Source: Deltaproteobacteria bacterium
GTDB lineage: Bacteria; Myxococcota_A; Polyangia; Polyangiales; Houyiibacteriaceae
Length of the DNA: 41,461 nt
Assembly (NCBI GenBank): GCA_004283055.1
Contig: SHLP01000002.1
Coordinates: 66,753 to 108,213 of the forward strand
Reading direction: 5' to 3'
Of this stretch, positions 8,568 through 17,614 are shown in pieces (position 1 is the stretch's first letter; each line of letters begins with the position of its first letter). The position numbers and the translations under genes are program-made. A model generated the notes under the pieces. That model was given only the letters and a program-made list of their open reading frames with translations, made no database searches and was not told the origin of the DNA.

Positions 8568-8591
8568 GGCCTTCTCGAGAGCTAAAAGGCC
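8568..8591. terminator. possible terminator between tRNA-Asn and ackA
   Basis: Inverted repeat GGCCTT / AAGGCC (8568-8573, 8586-8591) with a 12-nt interior, followed on the plus strand by a T-rich stretch (ATCTTGTTT). The ackA stop codon lies in its loop. The stem is short, so this is tentative. Confidence 0.3.
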
Positions 8592-9841
8592 ATCTTGTTT
8601 CGACCAGCCGGTGCGGGCCCATCGCCCGCTGGCTGCGACCCTGGGTGAATACACCGCAGGGCCTGTTCCGCGATCTCTAGCTCCTCATTGGTGGGTACGA
8701 CGAGCACCGCGACAGGGGCGCCTTCTCGCTGGATTTCGCGGCTGCCCCTCTTCCGTGCCCGATTGCGGGTTTGGTCGAGCTCCACTCCGAGCGCACCGAG
8801 TCCTTCGCAGGCCCGTTCCCGGATGTCCGGGGAGTTTTCGCCTACGCCGGCTGTGAAAACGATGGCGTCCACCTGGCCTAAGGCCGCCGTGTACGCACCG
8901 ATGTACTTGCGTATGCGATAGACGTAAACCTCGAGCGCTAACCGCGCACGTGAGTCCCCGGCTGCTTCGCGTTGGAGGACATCGCGCAGGTCGCTGACTC
9001 CGCAGAGGCCTTCGAGGCCGCTCTCACCGTTGAGGTCGGCGTCGATCTCATCGACGCTCATTCCTCGCTGACGCGCCAGGTAGATGAGCACACCGGGGTC
9101 GATGTCGCCAGGGCGCGTCCCCATGACCAAACCCTCTAAAGGGGTCAAGCCCATGGAGGTATCCACGCTCTTGCCTTTCTCGATCGCGGTCACGCTGGCG
9201 CCGTTGCCCAAGTGAAGCACGATGAGGTTGAGCTCGCGGAGCGGTCGGCCGAGCTGCAGGGCGGCCTGATTCGCGACGTACGCATGAGAGGTCCCGTGGA
9301 AGCCGTAGCGCCGAACGCCGTGGGCCTGGTACCATGCCTCGGGAACTGCGTAGCGATAGGCGTGTGGTGGAATGCTCTGGTGGAATGCCGTGTCGAAGAC
9401 GGCGACCTGGGGCACGTCCGGCCGGCGGGCCATCGCTACCTCGATGCAGAGTAGATTCGCCGGATTGTGCAGGGGCGCGAGCGGGGAGAGCTTCCGAATG
9501 GCCTCGATCACCGGTTCATCGATCACGCGGGGGTCCCGGAACTCCTCGCCGCCATGCACGACCCGGTGTCCGATACCGATGAGCTCGCCGCCATCTTCCG
9601 CTCCAGCGCCATCGTCGAGCAAGCTCATGATCCGGTCGAGGGCAGCTGCGTGGTCGGGTAGCTCGCTGTCGGTGACCTCCTCGTGGAGCGCCCCGGTCGA
9701 ATCCCGCTGCCCGTGAACGAGTCGGCTGCCCGGTTCGCCGATCCGCTCAGCGGCTCCCTTCGCCAGCAAGCTCCGCTCGCGCATGTCGAAGAGCTGGTAC
9801 TTGATCGAAGAGCTTCCGGAGTTGAGAACCAGAACCCTCAC
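8582..9841 (-). CDS. ackA: acetate kinase
   Basis: 419 residues; makes ATP and acetate from acetyl phosphate, or the reverse, in the cytoplasm. The ASKHA fold begins with LVLNSGSSSIKYQ, and other family signatures are intact: GHRVVHGG (phosphate loop with catalytic Arg), FDTAFHQ, YGFHGTSHAYV, HLGNGASV, DTSMG.TPLEG, and TAGVGENS near the C-terminus with a GxGEN nucleotide motif. The start is GTG at 9841, whose bases overlap the pta stop (GTGA), so translation is coupled to pta. The C-terminal tail past residue 400 is Pro/Gly-rich and not conserved. Confidence 0.97.
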   Translation of the reverse strand: MRVLVLNSGSSSIKYQLFDMRERSLLAKGAAERIGEPGSRLVHGQRDSTGALHEEVTDSELPDHAAALDRIMSLLDDGAGAEDGGELIGIGHRVVHGGEEFRDPRVIDEPVIEAIRKLSPLAPLHNPANLLCIEVAMARRPDVPQVAVFDTAFHQSIPPHAYRYAVPEAWYQAHGVRRYGFHGTSHAYVANQAALQLGRPLRELNLIVLHLGNGASVTAIEKGKSVDTSMGLTPLEGLVMGTRPGDIDPGVLIYLARQRGMSVDEIDADLNGESGLEGLCGVSDLRDVLQREAAGDSRARLALEVYVYRIRKYIGAYTAALGQVDAIVFTAGVGENSPDIRERACEGLGALGVELDQTRNRARKRGSREIQREGAPVAVLVVPTNEELEIAEQALRCIHPGSQPAGDGPAPAGRNKMAF

Positions 9842-11937
9842 GACTGGCTCGACGAGCTCTGAGCCTGGATGGCCGTGACGGCCACGGTGTTCACGATGTC
9901 GGGCACCGTGCACCCCCGGCTCAGATCGTTGACCGGCTTTTTCAGACCCTGAAGGACCGGCCCGATGGCCACCGCCCCGGCCGAGCGCTGCACGGCCTTG
10001 TAGGTGTTGTTGCCCGTATTGAGGTCGGGGAAGATGAATACGGTGGCGCTTCCGGCCACCTCGCTGTCCGGAAGCTTCTTGCGCGCCACCCCGGCGTCGA
10101 CGGCTGCGTCATATTGCATGGGACCTTCGATCAGAAGATCGGGGCGACGAGCCCGCGCGATCTTGGTCGCGTCGCGCACATGAGCCACATCCTCGCCGTC
10201 ACCGGAGCTGCCGGTCGAATAGGAGAGCATGGCGACGCGGGGCTCGATCCCAAAGGTCGCCGCGGTCTCCGCGGAGCTGATGGCGATGTCCGCGAGCTGC
10301 TCGGCGTTTGGGTTCGGGTTCACCGCGCAATCGCCATAGACCAGCACTCGGTCACGCAGGCACATCAGAAACACGCTCGACACGACCGAGACGCCTTTCC
10401 GGGTGCGAATGAATTCGAGGGCGGGACGAATCGTGTGCGCCGTCGTGTGGGCGGCGCCGGAGACCATCCCGTCGGCCAGTCCCTTGTAGACCATCATGGA
10501 GCCGAAGTAGCTCACGTCGCCCATGGCATCCTGGGCACGGTTCTCGGTCAGACCCTTGTGCTTTCTCAAGTCCAAGTACGTCTCCGCGAAGTCCGAATGC
10601 CAGTCCGACGTGAGCGGGTTCACGATACGCGCGCGGTCGAGTTGGACGCCCAAGGTGGAGGCCAACTCCCGAATCTCGGCCGCGTCGCCGAGCAAGGTGA
10701 GATCGACCACCCGCCGCCGTAGAAGAATCTCCGCTGCACGTAGAATGCGTTCGTCCGTCCCTTCAGGAAGAACGATGTGTTGGCGGCTGACCTTCGCTCG
10801 CTCGATGAGCTCGTATTCGAATCGCAGTGGCGTTACTCGGGACGAGTGGCTGACCTGAATGCGCTCGGTGAGCTCGGGAAGGTCGACGTGCTCCTCGAAG
10901 AGGCCGAGCGCGGTCGCGATCTTGCGGTCGTCTCCCGCGCGGATGGCCCCTCCCACTTGGTTCACCTTGGTGGCGGAGGAGAAGGTATCACCAGTGACTC
11001 CGATCACAGGCACCGCCGTGCGCCTCAGTCCCCTGATGAGTCGGGCAACCGGTTCCGGTGGCTCGAGCCCGCCGGTCAAGACGATAGCGGCGATGTTCGG
11101 AAAGGATTCAGAACGCACCGACGCCAAACAAGCGAGAACGACGTCCGCACGATCGCCGCCCGTGATCACAACCGACCCCGGCCGCAGGCGCGTGAGCACG
11201 TTGGGCAGCTGCATCGCCGCAACGGCGTACTCGTATGCGAGCCCGTGCAGGCGTTGCTCGTCACCAAACAGAAGCTTTCCGCCGAGGGCGGCCATCACCT
11301 GGGCGACGCTCGGATGACCGAGCGTTTGCTCCTCCGGCACCAGATACGCGGGGTCTTTTCCGCGCCATTTCTCGGCAAACGATTTCTCGACTTCTTCGAG
11401 CTGGTCGGGCGCGACTCGGTTGACCAGAGTCGCCACGATGGGGCAGCCCTCCCGTTCGAACGCCCGCCGGGCAGCGCGTACGTCCTCGAGAATTTCGTCG
11501 GGCTCACGGCCCTGACCGTTTGCCACGAAGAAAACCGGGATACCCAGGTGAGCGGCTACGCGCGCGTTGAATTCGAACTCGAACGCCGCTCCAACCCCGG
11601 TGTAGTCCGTGCCCTCGCAGACCACGAAGTCACACTGGGACTCCAGAGCCTTGTAGCGCCGAAGAATGCGCGCGAGCAGCTCGTCGGATTGATCGGACCC
11701 CGCCATGGCCCGCGCTTCATCGTAGGGGCCCCCGCTCGACGCCTCCGCGTCCTGCTTGAGCGCGTAGCGGTATCGCATGAGGGCGATTTCGCGATCGGTT
11801 TCCGCGCTCTCGCTGACCACGGGTCGGAAGAACCCGAGGCGTTCGACCCGTCGAGAGGCCAACTCCATCAAACCCAGCGCCGCCAGCGACTTGCCAGCGC
11901 GGGGTTGGATCGATGCGATGTAGATGCCCTTTGCCAC
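9838..11937 (-). CDS. pta: phosphate acetyltransferase, long three-domain form
   Basis: About 700 residues. It exchanges acetyl-CoA and acetyl phosphate and works with AckA downstream. Domains in order: an N-terminal P-loop/BioD-like domain (QPRAGKSLAALGLM) to about residue 240; a DRTGG-type regulatory domain (VVITGGDRADVVLA); and the catalytic PTA_PTB domain from about 380 (LPEGTDERILRAAEIL, then YSTGSSGDGEDV and FPDLNTGNNTYKAVQR). This matches the long proteobacterial Pta. GTG at 11937 gives the family-typical start MAKGIYIAS and has GGAGA 8 nt upstream; an ATG at 11967 would add ten residues. pta-ackA form one transcription unit. Confidence 0.95.
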   Translation of the reverse strand: MAKGIYIASIQPRAGKSLAALGLMELASRRVERLGFFRPVVSESAETDREIALMRYRYALKQDAEASSGGPYDEARAMAGSDQSDELLARILRRYKALESQCDFVVCEGTDYTGVGAAFEFEFNARVAAHLGIPVFFVANGQGREPDEILEDVRAARRAFEREGCPIVATLVNRVAPDQLEEVEKSFAEKWRGKDPAYLVPEEQTLGHPSVAQVMAALGGKLLFGDEQRLHGLAYEYAVAAMQLPNVLTRLRPGSVVITGGDRADVVLACLASVRSESFPNIAAIVLTGGLEPPEPVARLIRGLRRTAVPVIGVTGDTFSSATKVNQVGGAIRAGDDRKIATALGLFEEHVDLPELTERIQVSHSSRVTPLRFEYELIERAKVSRQHIVLPEGTDERILRAAEILLRRRVVDLTLLGDAAEIRELASTLGVQLDRARIVNPLTSDWHSDFAETYLDLRKHKGLTENRAQDAMGDVSYFGSMMVYKGLADGMVSGAAHTTAHTIRPALEFIRTRKGVSVVSSVFLMCLRDRVLVYGDCAVNPNPNAEQLADIAISSAETAATFGIEPRVAMLSYSTGSSGDGEDVAHVRDATKIARARRPDLLIEGPMQYDAAVDAGVARKKLPDSEVAGSATVFIFPDLNTGNNTYKAVQRSAGAVAIGPVLQGLKKPVNDLSRGCTVPDIVNTVAVTAIQAQSSSSQS

Positions 11938-12026
11938 GTACCGCTCTCCGGCGCCGGAGGATGCCATCGCGTTCCCATTCTTTCAATGAGGGGAGCCGGT
12001 TTTGCTTTTAGACTGACGCTCGCGGC

Positions 12027-13340
12027 CTAGCCGAGCTCGAGGCTGATGCCGACTACGAGCTGGTAGTCGTTCTTTTCGATAGGCGGAAGAGCCGGGTCTG
12101 CTGGCTGCAAGGGCTGCTCGGTCCTCAGGTAGAGGAACGCGAGATCGAGGTCGATGACGCTGGTGAGCTCGACCGAGAGATCGGCTTTGCCGGTATGGTT
12201 GGTGTTGCCGATCGTCGTGACGACCAGGTTGGTCAGCCAGCTGACCGTGAAGTCGATGTCACCCGTGATGTCGAAGTCCCAGTACGTGTAGAGCGGGATG
12301 AACGCGTCGTTCTGGGGATTTTTCGTGCCCGCGACCGGCGCCAGGGCATTCAAATACTGGTAGCCGATGCCCGTGATGAAGTCCCACTTGACCTTGGGCA
12401 TGTCGAAAATGTGAACGCCGGCACCTGCGGCCGGCGTAGCGCGAAACTTGATGTTCTGAAATCGGTCATTGAAGAGCTGACCGAAGGCCGGCGTCACCCA
12501 CCAGCGGCCGCCGAGGAAGACGTTGAAGAGAAACTCGCCCAGCTGTCGATTGACGTTCTGGACGCCGTTCGTCCTGCCAAACGTCGCGTTGTAGTTGAGG
12601 TCGAGCAGGGTGAGCCGATCCTCGCGACGCGTGTTGAACTTGATGTCGTACGTGAGCTGATCGGTGTTTCCGCGGTTCAACGTGAGGCCGAAGCGGAGCT
12701 TCATCGACCACCAGTCGCGCTCCTTTTCGCCCTCGATAATCGACTCGAGCTCGGCGCGTGCGAAAGTCTTCGTGCCTTCGTCGGTCTGGACGATGACTTG
12801 TTCGCCGGTGATGACCGCCGGGCCGGTCGCCGAAACCCGGTCATCGAACACGTAGGTGTTGACCTGGGGGGAGTGCACCAGCGCTACGTCTGCGAAATCG
12901 AGATTGAGCATGTCGAGCTTATCGCTGTCGAACTCCATCTTCTCGCCGCGCATGCGATCGACGTTGCCCTTGACCCATTCGCCCGACACCAGCTGCAGCC
13001 AGTCGAGGGTGTCGCCGAAGGGAATCACGTACGTCTCGCCGAAGCCTGATGCGGCCTGGCGCTGGATTTTCGCCATGCTCGCCTTCACGGAATCGATCGC
13101 GATGTTGGCGTCCATCGGCTCGGCGGGAACGCCGGCAGGCACGACGACCAGGTCCATGGGCGCAGTTTCGCCGGGAAGGTCGGCGGCGGACGCTTCTGAG
13201 GATGCTGCCGCGGGAGGCGCTGTCTCCTCGGCTTGCGGCTCTTCCGCTGCCGCGCTTCGCGACCAGCTTACGATCACCAAGAGAGCCAGCGAGGCTGTCC
13301 AGACAGCCCTGCGAGCGCGATTAGCGGAGATTTCCTTCAT
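12027..13340 (-). CDS. DUF481 family outer-membrane beta-barrel protein
   Basis: 437 residues. Sec signal peptide ending near AAA-EE, an Ala/Glu/Pro-rich stretch to about residue 90, then a small strand-rich region (GDTLDWLQLVSGEWVKG; VHSPQVNTYVF) and a DUF481 barrel from about 210 (WWSMKLRFGLTLNRGNT, then alternating strands with aromatic girdles, ending QLVVGISLELG). DUF481 proteins (E. coli YdiY type) are outer-membrane proteins of unknown role, some salt-induced. It is divergent from purE across 125 bp. Family placement is good; function is not known. Confidence 0.85.
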   Translation of the reverse strand: MKEISANRARRAVWTASLALLVIVSWSRSAAAEEPQAEETAPPAAASSEASAADLPGETAPMDLVVVPAGVPAEPMDANIAIDSVKASMAKIQRQAASGFGETYVIPFGDTLDWLQLVSGEWVKGNVDRMRGEKMEFDSDKLDMLNLDFADVALVHSPQVNTYVFDDRVSATGPAVITGEQVIVQTDEGTKTFARAELESIIEGEKERDWWSMKLRFGLTLNRGNTDQLTYDIKFNTRREDRLTLLDLNYNATFGRTNGVQNVNRQLGEFLFNVFLGGRWWVTPAFGQLFNDRFQNIKFRATPAAGAGVHIFDMPKVKWDFITGIGYQYLNALAPVAGTKNPQNDAFIPLYTYWDFDITGDIDFTVSWLTNLVVTTIGNTNHTGKADLSVELTSVIDLDLAFLYLRTEQPLQPADPALPPIEKNDYQLVVGISLELG

Positions 13341-13465
13341 AGCGAGCTGCTTATACGCAGCGGCAAGCGGATTGTAAATCGCGGCTGCCGAATTTGCCGA
13401 GCCCAGTCTCGACGGGTGACGATGCGCCGGCTTTGCGCTAAAAGCGACTGCGCAAAGGAGAAGAG

Positions 13466-13990
13466 GTGACGAGCAGCAAACTCAGTAAGAACGACACCCC
13501 CGTCGTCGCGATCCTGACCGGTAGCCCGAGCGACCTTCCGGTAGTCCTCAAGGGCCGCGAGGTTCTGGAAAGCCTCGGCATCCCGAGCGACGTACGGGTT
13601 CTGTCCGCGCATCGAACCCCGCGCGAAACAGCGGAGTATATCGCGGCAGCCGAAAAGCTAGGCGTGGAGGTCTTCATTGCCTGCGCGGGCATGGCGGCGC
13701 ACCTGGCGGGCGTGGTCGCAGCTCATACGACCCGCCCGGTCATCGGTGTTCCCATCGCCTCGGGCGCGCTCCAGGGCATGGATGCACTGCTCGCGACCGT
13801 CCAAATGCCTCCGGGCGTTCCAGTCGCCACAGTCGGAATCGACGGCGCAAAGAACGCGGCCTTCCTCGCAGCCCGCATCGTTGCGCTGACGCATCCAGAG
13901 TTGAGGGATCGGCTGCTCGACCAGCTCAGCGAGAGCCGGAAGCGCTATGATTCGCCGGACCCCGCGACCCCCGGCCAAGCGGCGACTTGA
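13466..13990 (+). CDS. purE: N5-carboxyaminoimidazole ribonucleotide mutase (PurE)
   Basis: 174 residues; rearranges N5-CAIR to CAIR in purine synthesis. PurE features: the phosphate/substrate loop GSPSDLP (usual GSxSD), the catalytic SAHRTP, a glycine-rich [14 protein letters not shown], and the GVP...[14 protein letters not shown] region. GTG start with AGGAG 5 nt upstream. purK, its usual neighbour, is not adjacent. The Leu after GSPSD, where Trp is common, is a mild divergence. The C-terminal 15 residues are variable and probably disordered. Confidence 0.93.
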   Translation: MTSSKLSKNDTPVVAILTGSPSDLPVVLKGREVLESLGIPSDVRVLSAHRTPRETAEYIAAAEKLGVEVFIACAGMAAHLAGVVAAHTTRPVIGVPIASGALQGMDALLATVQMPPGVPVATVGIDGAKNAAFLAARIVALTHPELRDRLLDQLSESRKRYDSPDPATPGQAAT

Positions 13991-14032
13991 CGCTCGATGC
14001 CGTGATCCTTATGCGCTCCGAGTAACCCTTCC

Positions 14033-15205
14033 ATGTCGCTCGGTCGCATTCTCATTTTCCTCGGCGTCATCTGCGGCTTGACGCTGGGTACACACTACTA
14101 CCTCTGGACGCGCCTGATCCGCGATCCAATGTGGCCGTCGCCTTGGCGCCAAGTAGCGACCATCGCCCTCGTCCTGCTGGCGTTGTCGATTCCCGCCTCG
14201 ATGCTGGCTTGGCGAGTCCTTCCGCGCCACATCGCGATCCCGGTCTCTTGGGTTGGCTACATTTGGATGGGGTCGATGTTCCTCTTGCTCGTGCTGCTCT
14301 GGGGCGGAGAGCTCGCGCGCTGGAGCTGGGTCAAGTATGCGAGCTTCGCCTCGGTGAACGGCGGTCGACGCGAATTTCTGGCCCAGGTGCTTGCCGGTAG
14401 CGTAGGCGCTTTTGGGCTCGCCCTCTCGGGCTGGGGGGTTTGGTCCGCGATTCGGCCGGTCGAGGTCAAACGCGTCGCCGTTCGACTCAAGAAGCTGCCG
14501 GAGCCGCTCAACGGGCTTCGTCTGGTGCAGCTCACCGACATGCACATCGGCCTCACAATCGGCGGTGATTTCGTCGAAGACGTAGTCGGTAAGGTCAATG
14601 CGCTCGAGCCGGACATCGTTGCGATCACCGGGGATCTGATCGACGGTTCGGTCGAAGACCTGGGTCCGGCGGTGGCTCATCTAGGAGAGATTCGAGCAAA
14701 GCTCGGCACCTACTTCGTAACGGGGAACCACGAATACTATTCGGGTGCGGACTCCTGGCTCGCATTCCTTCGAACTCTCGGAATCAAGGCGCTGCGCAAC
14801 GAGCGGGTAGAGCTCACGAAGAACGGTGAGACGATCCACCTCGCTGGCGTCGACGATTGGACGGCACATCGGTTTGGAGACGGCCATGGCTCAGACATGG
14901 CCCGCGCCATGGAGGGGCGTGATGCAAGCAAGCCAGTGGTCCTCCTCGCCCACCAGCCGGTGCATTTCGACGAGGCCCGCGAACATGGCGTCGACCTTCA
15001 GATCTCGGGCCACACGCACGGCGGCCAGATCTTTCCCTTTGGGCTGCTGACTCGCCTCGTGCAGCCTTTCCTGTCGGGCCTGCACCGGCGTGGCGACTCC
15101 CAGATCTACGTCAGCTCGGGCACGGGCTACTGGGGTCCGCCGATGCGAATCGCGGCGCCTGCAGAGATCACGCTCATCGAGCTCGACGGCGACGCCCTCG
15201 CCTAG
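14033..15205 (+). CDS. membrane-anchored metallophosphoesterase (YkuE/YaeI-like)
   Basis: 390 residues. Four to five N-terminal membrane helices (about residues 4-25, 40-60, 68-98, 120-145), then a calcineurin-like phosphoesterase domain with all metal-binding blocks: TDMHIG, GDLID, GNHEYY, the HQP segment and GHTHGGQ. Such enzymes hydrolyse phosphoesters, and some act on lipid head groups such as UDP-diacylglucosamine-like substrates. The substrate here is unknown. It starts 42 bp after purE on the same strand. Its end is 14 bp from the convergent TIGR01777 gene. Confidence 0.92.
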   Translation: MSLGRILIFLGVICGLTLGTHYYLWTRLIRDPMWPSPWRQVATIALVLLALSIPASMLAWRVLPRHIAIPVSWVGYIWMGSMFLLLVLLWGGELARWSWVKYASFASVNGGRREFLAQVLAGSVGAFGLALSGWGVWSAIRPVEVKRVAVRLKKLPEPLNGLRLVQLTDMHIGLTIGGDFVEDVVGKVNALEPDIVAITGDLIDGSVEDLGPAVAHLGEIRAKLGTYFVTGNHEYYSGADSWLAFLRTLGIKALRNERVELTKNGETIHLAGVDDWTAHRFGDGHGSDMARAMEGRDASKPVVLLAHQPVHFDEAREHGVDLQISGHTHGGQIFPFGLLTRLVQPFLSGLHRRGDSQIYVSSGTGYWGPPMRIAAPAEITLIELDGDALA

Positions 15206-15219
15206 AGCGCCACGCAGAC

Positions 15220-16125
15220 CTAAAGGAGCGAATCGAGAGCAGGCTCGATGCTGGTGTGCTCCCAACGAAAACCGCGCACGTGCAGCGCGGTCGGAACGAC
15301 ACGTGCCCCGCCAATCAGCATTTCGTCGGCCATCTCGGCGCCGGCCCCGAGTCGGAGCGCAAACTTCGGAACGGGCAAGACGGTAGGACGGCTTAGTACC
15401 CGGCCCAAGGCCGAGGTGAAATCTGCGTTCGTGACGGGCGTAGGCGAAACGCAGTTCACAGGGCCTTCGAGCGCGTCGTTCTGTAATGCGAACACCAGTG
15501 CGGAGACTAGGTCTTCCAAGGTGATCCAGCTCATGTACTGACTGCCGTCACCAATCCGTCCGCCAACGCCGAACAGGAACGGCAGCTTCATCTTGGCGAG
15601 CGCTCCGCCTTCGGCCGCAAGCACGATTCCGATGCGTGGGTGGACGACGCGAATCCCGGCCTCGCGCGCGGGGTCTGCGGCCGCCTCCCACTGTCCGCAG
15701 ACCGACGCCAGAAAGCCGGAACCTTGGGCGGCTGTTTCGTCCAGGACCTCGTCGCCGCGGACGCCGTAGTAGCCAATCGCCGAGGCCGATACGAGGACCA
15801 GCGGCTTCGGCGAAAGCTCCGCGAGAGCGCTGGCAAGCAGCGCGGTGCCCTGGACTCGGCTGCTGCGAATTCTCGCCTTCTTCGCCTCGGTCCACCGACC
15901 CGACGCCACGTTGTCCCCCGCCAGGTGAATGACCCCAGTGACGCCCTGGAGACCCGCATGGTCGATCGTCCCGCCGTCCGGATCCCAGCGGACCTCGCCT
16001 TGAGCCCTCGGGGCTCGCCTCACGAGACGCAGGACCTCGTAGCCGTTTCGCTCTAGGGTCGGTACCAACTCGCTGCCGACGAGGCCGGAAGCTCCGGTCA
16101 CTGCGATTTTTTCGCGCTCCGCCAT
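15220..16125 (-). CDS. TIGR01777 family NAD(P)-binding epimerase-like protein (YfcH type)
   Basis: 301 residues. Extended SDR fold with TGASGLVGSEL at the N-terminus, HLAGDNV (family HLAG.N), SASAIGYYG with the Tyr of the active site, RIGIVL, and the C-terminal DUF1731-type end (ADEMLIGGARVVPTALHVRGFRW). Bacterial members are associated with cell division or nucleotide-sugar chemistry but no reaction is established. ATG at 16125. It is divergent from the GlgA-like gene across an 85-bp spacer. Confidence 0.94.
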   Translation of the reverse strand: MAEREKIAVTGASGLVGSELVPTLERNGYEVLRLVRRAPRAQGEVRWDPDGGTIDHAGLQGVTGVIHLAGDNVASGRWTEAKKARIRSSRVQGTALLASALAELSPKPLVLVSASAIGYYGVRGDEVLDETAAQGSGFLASVCGQWEAAADPAREAGIRVVHPRIGIVLAAEGGALAKMKLPFLFGVGGRIGDGSQYMSWITLEDLVSALVFALQNDALEGPVNCVSPTPVTNADFTSALGRVLSRPTVLPVPKFALRLGAGAEMADEMLIGGARVVPTALHVRGFRWEHTSIEPALDSLL

Positions 16126-16210
16126 GCATTAAGCCTGGACCAGCACGGGGGCAGCGCAAGCTGGTTTTCCACGTGGCCGCAGAGCCCAACAGTCGCTATG
16201 GTCAGGCACT

Positions 16211-17614
16211 TTGCGAATCCTCTTCATCGCCCCTCAAGCATTCACCTCGACCCGGGACGCCCAGGACGCGGCGACGCTGGCCAAAGTGCTTCGTCGCGCG
16301 GACCACGCGGTCGACCTCTTGTCTCCCCTCTACGGTCATATCGATACCGTGAAGCTCGCCTTGGCGCGCCGTCTCACCAAGCTCGAGTTCGATCTCGGTG
16401 GAAGACCCTGGTCGTGCGAGCTCTACACCGGACGAAACCCCGACGGCGTAGACCTCACCTTCATCGGGAATGAGGAGGTCCTTCTGTCGGCGGATTCGCT
16501 CACCGGCGAAGGGGGCCAGCTCGAGGCGTCGCGTATCGGCGTCTTTGCCAAAGCCGCCACGGAGCTCATTCGGCAGAACGCGGACAACTACGACATCGTT
16601 CATGCCCACGGCTGGGCGGCCGGCGCGGTAGTCGCGCGACTGCGCTCGGCGCTTCCCGACCTGCCTACCGTGCTCACCGTCTACGACGCCGCCGAGCAGG
16701 GTCGATTCGATTCGGCCGACGCCGACTGGCTCGAGCTCGGCGAGCAGGCCGTCGACGAGGCCGGCATCACGGTCTTGAAGGCCGGGCTCTTGAGCGCCGA
16801 TCAGGTCACGGCCCTCTCCCCCAACTACGCGCACCGCTTGCAGCGGCCCGACAGCGACCATCCATTGGGTCAGGTCTTTCGCGATCTCGGCTCCAAGGTG
16901 TCGGGGGTCCGCCACGGGATCGACCCCGCGTTTTGGAACCCCGCGACCGACGGCCATCTCCCCTCCCGATTCGACCCTTTCGACATGGACGGCAAAGACA
17001 AGTGCAAGGCCGAGCTTCAGCATGATCTGACCTTGCCAGTGCGGAGCGATGCGCCCCTGTTCGGCGCCATCGGGCACGTGGACGACGAAGGCATGGCGCT
17101 GCTCGCGAAAATCGGGCCGGACTTCTTGCGTAACGACGTGCAGCTCGTCGTTCAGCTCGAGGGCGACGGCGAGCTGGTGGCGATTTACGAAGAGCTTTGG
17201 GACCAGTGGCCCGACCGCATCCAGATCAAAACCGGCAACGACGAAGCGTTTCGGCACGCGCTCATCGGCGCCAGCGACTTCATCGCGGTGCCTGGCAGTG
17301 AGGCGCCGTCTGACAACATCCAAATGCTCGCGCAGCGATACGGCGCGTTGCCCATCGTCCACCGGGAAGGCGGTCTCGCCGACGAGGTGGTCGACTGCGA
17401 GGCCTCCTTGAAGACGGGCTCGGGTTTTCTCTATGACGAGCCCACCACGAGGTCCCTCCTCGCCACGATGCAACGCGCGACGGCCGCGTTCGCGAACAAC
17501 AAGGCCTTCCGCGAAATGCAGAGCAGGGTGATGCGCCTCGATCACTCCTGGGAGCGAACGACGCGCCTCTACGAGCGGGCCTACCGCGACGCGATCGCCG
17601 CGCACCGCAGCTAG
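16211..17614 (+). CDS. GlgA-like GT-B protein with missing catalytic residues
   Basis: 467 residues. The overall plan is glycogen synthase (GT5): MRILFIAPQ, YDIVHAHGWAAG near 128, TAVSP-like ALSPNYAHRL near 202, GIDPAFWNP near 236, and REGGLADEVVD near 385. However the residues that make GlgA work are changed. The ADP-glucose lysine motif KTGGL is replaced (R15 DAQDA), the Arg/Lys pair of SRLTxQKG reads GHVDDEG (H289), and the EPCGL motif with the catalytic Glu reads EAPSD (Ala365 at the Glu position). I infer an enzyme with altered activity or none. The TTG at 16211 is the start giving the family N-terminus; the ribosome site is weak. Its stop overlaps that of convergent tsaB. No other glycogen genes are nearby. 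Confidence 0.8.
   Translation: MRILFIAPQAFTSTRDAQDAATLAKVLRRADHAVDLLSPLYGHIDTVKLALARRLTKLEFDLGGRPWSCELYTGRNPDGVDLTFIGNEEVLLSADSLTGEGGQLEASRIGVFAKAATELIRQNADNYDIVHAHGWAAGAVVARLRSALPDLPTVLTVYDAAEQGRFDSADADWLELGEQAVDEAGITVLKAGLLSADQVTALSPNYAHRLQRPDSDHPLGQVFRDLGSKVSGVRHGIDPAFWNPATDGHLPSRFDPFDMDGKDKCKAELQHDLTLPVRSDAPLFGAIGHVDDEGMALLAKIGPDFLRNDVQLVVQLEGDGELVAIYEELWDQWPDRIQIKTGNDEAFRHALIGASDFIAVPGSEAPSDNIQMLAQRYGALPIVHREGGLADEVVDCEASLKTGSGFLYDEPTTRSLLATMQRATAAFANNKAFREMQSRVMRLDHSWERTTRLYERAYRDAIAAHRS

Noticed and set aside
16202-17605. Long minus-strand frame opposite the GlgA-like gene
   Set aside because: Antisense shadow of a gene with clear family motifs; high GC keeps the opposite frame open.
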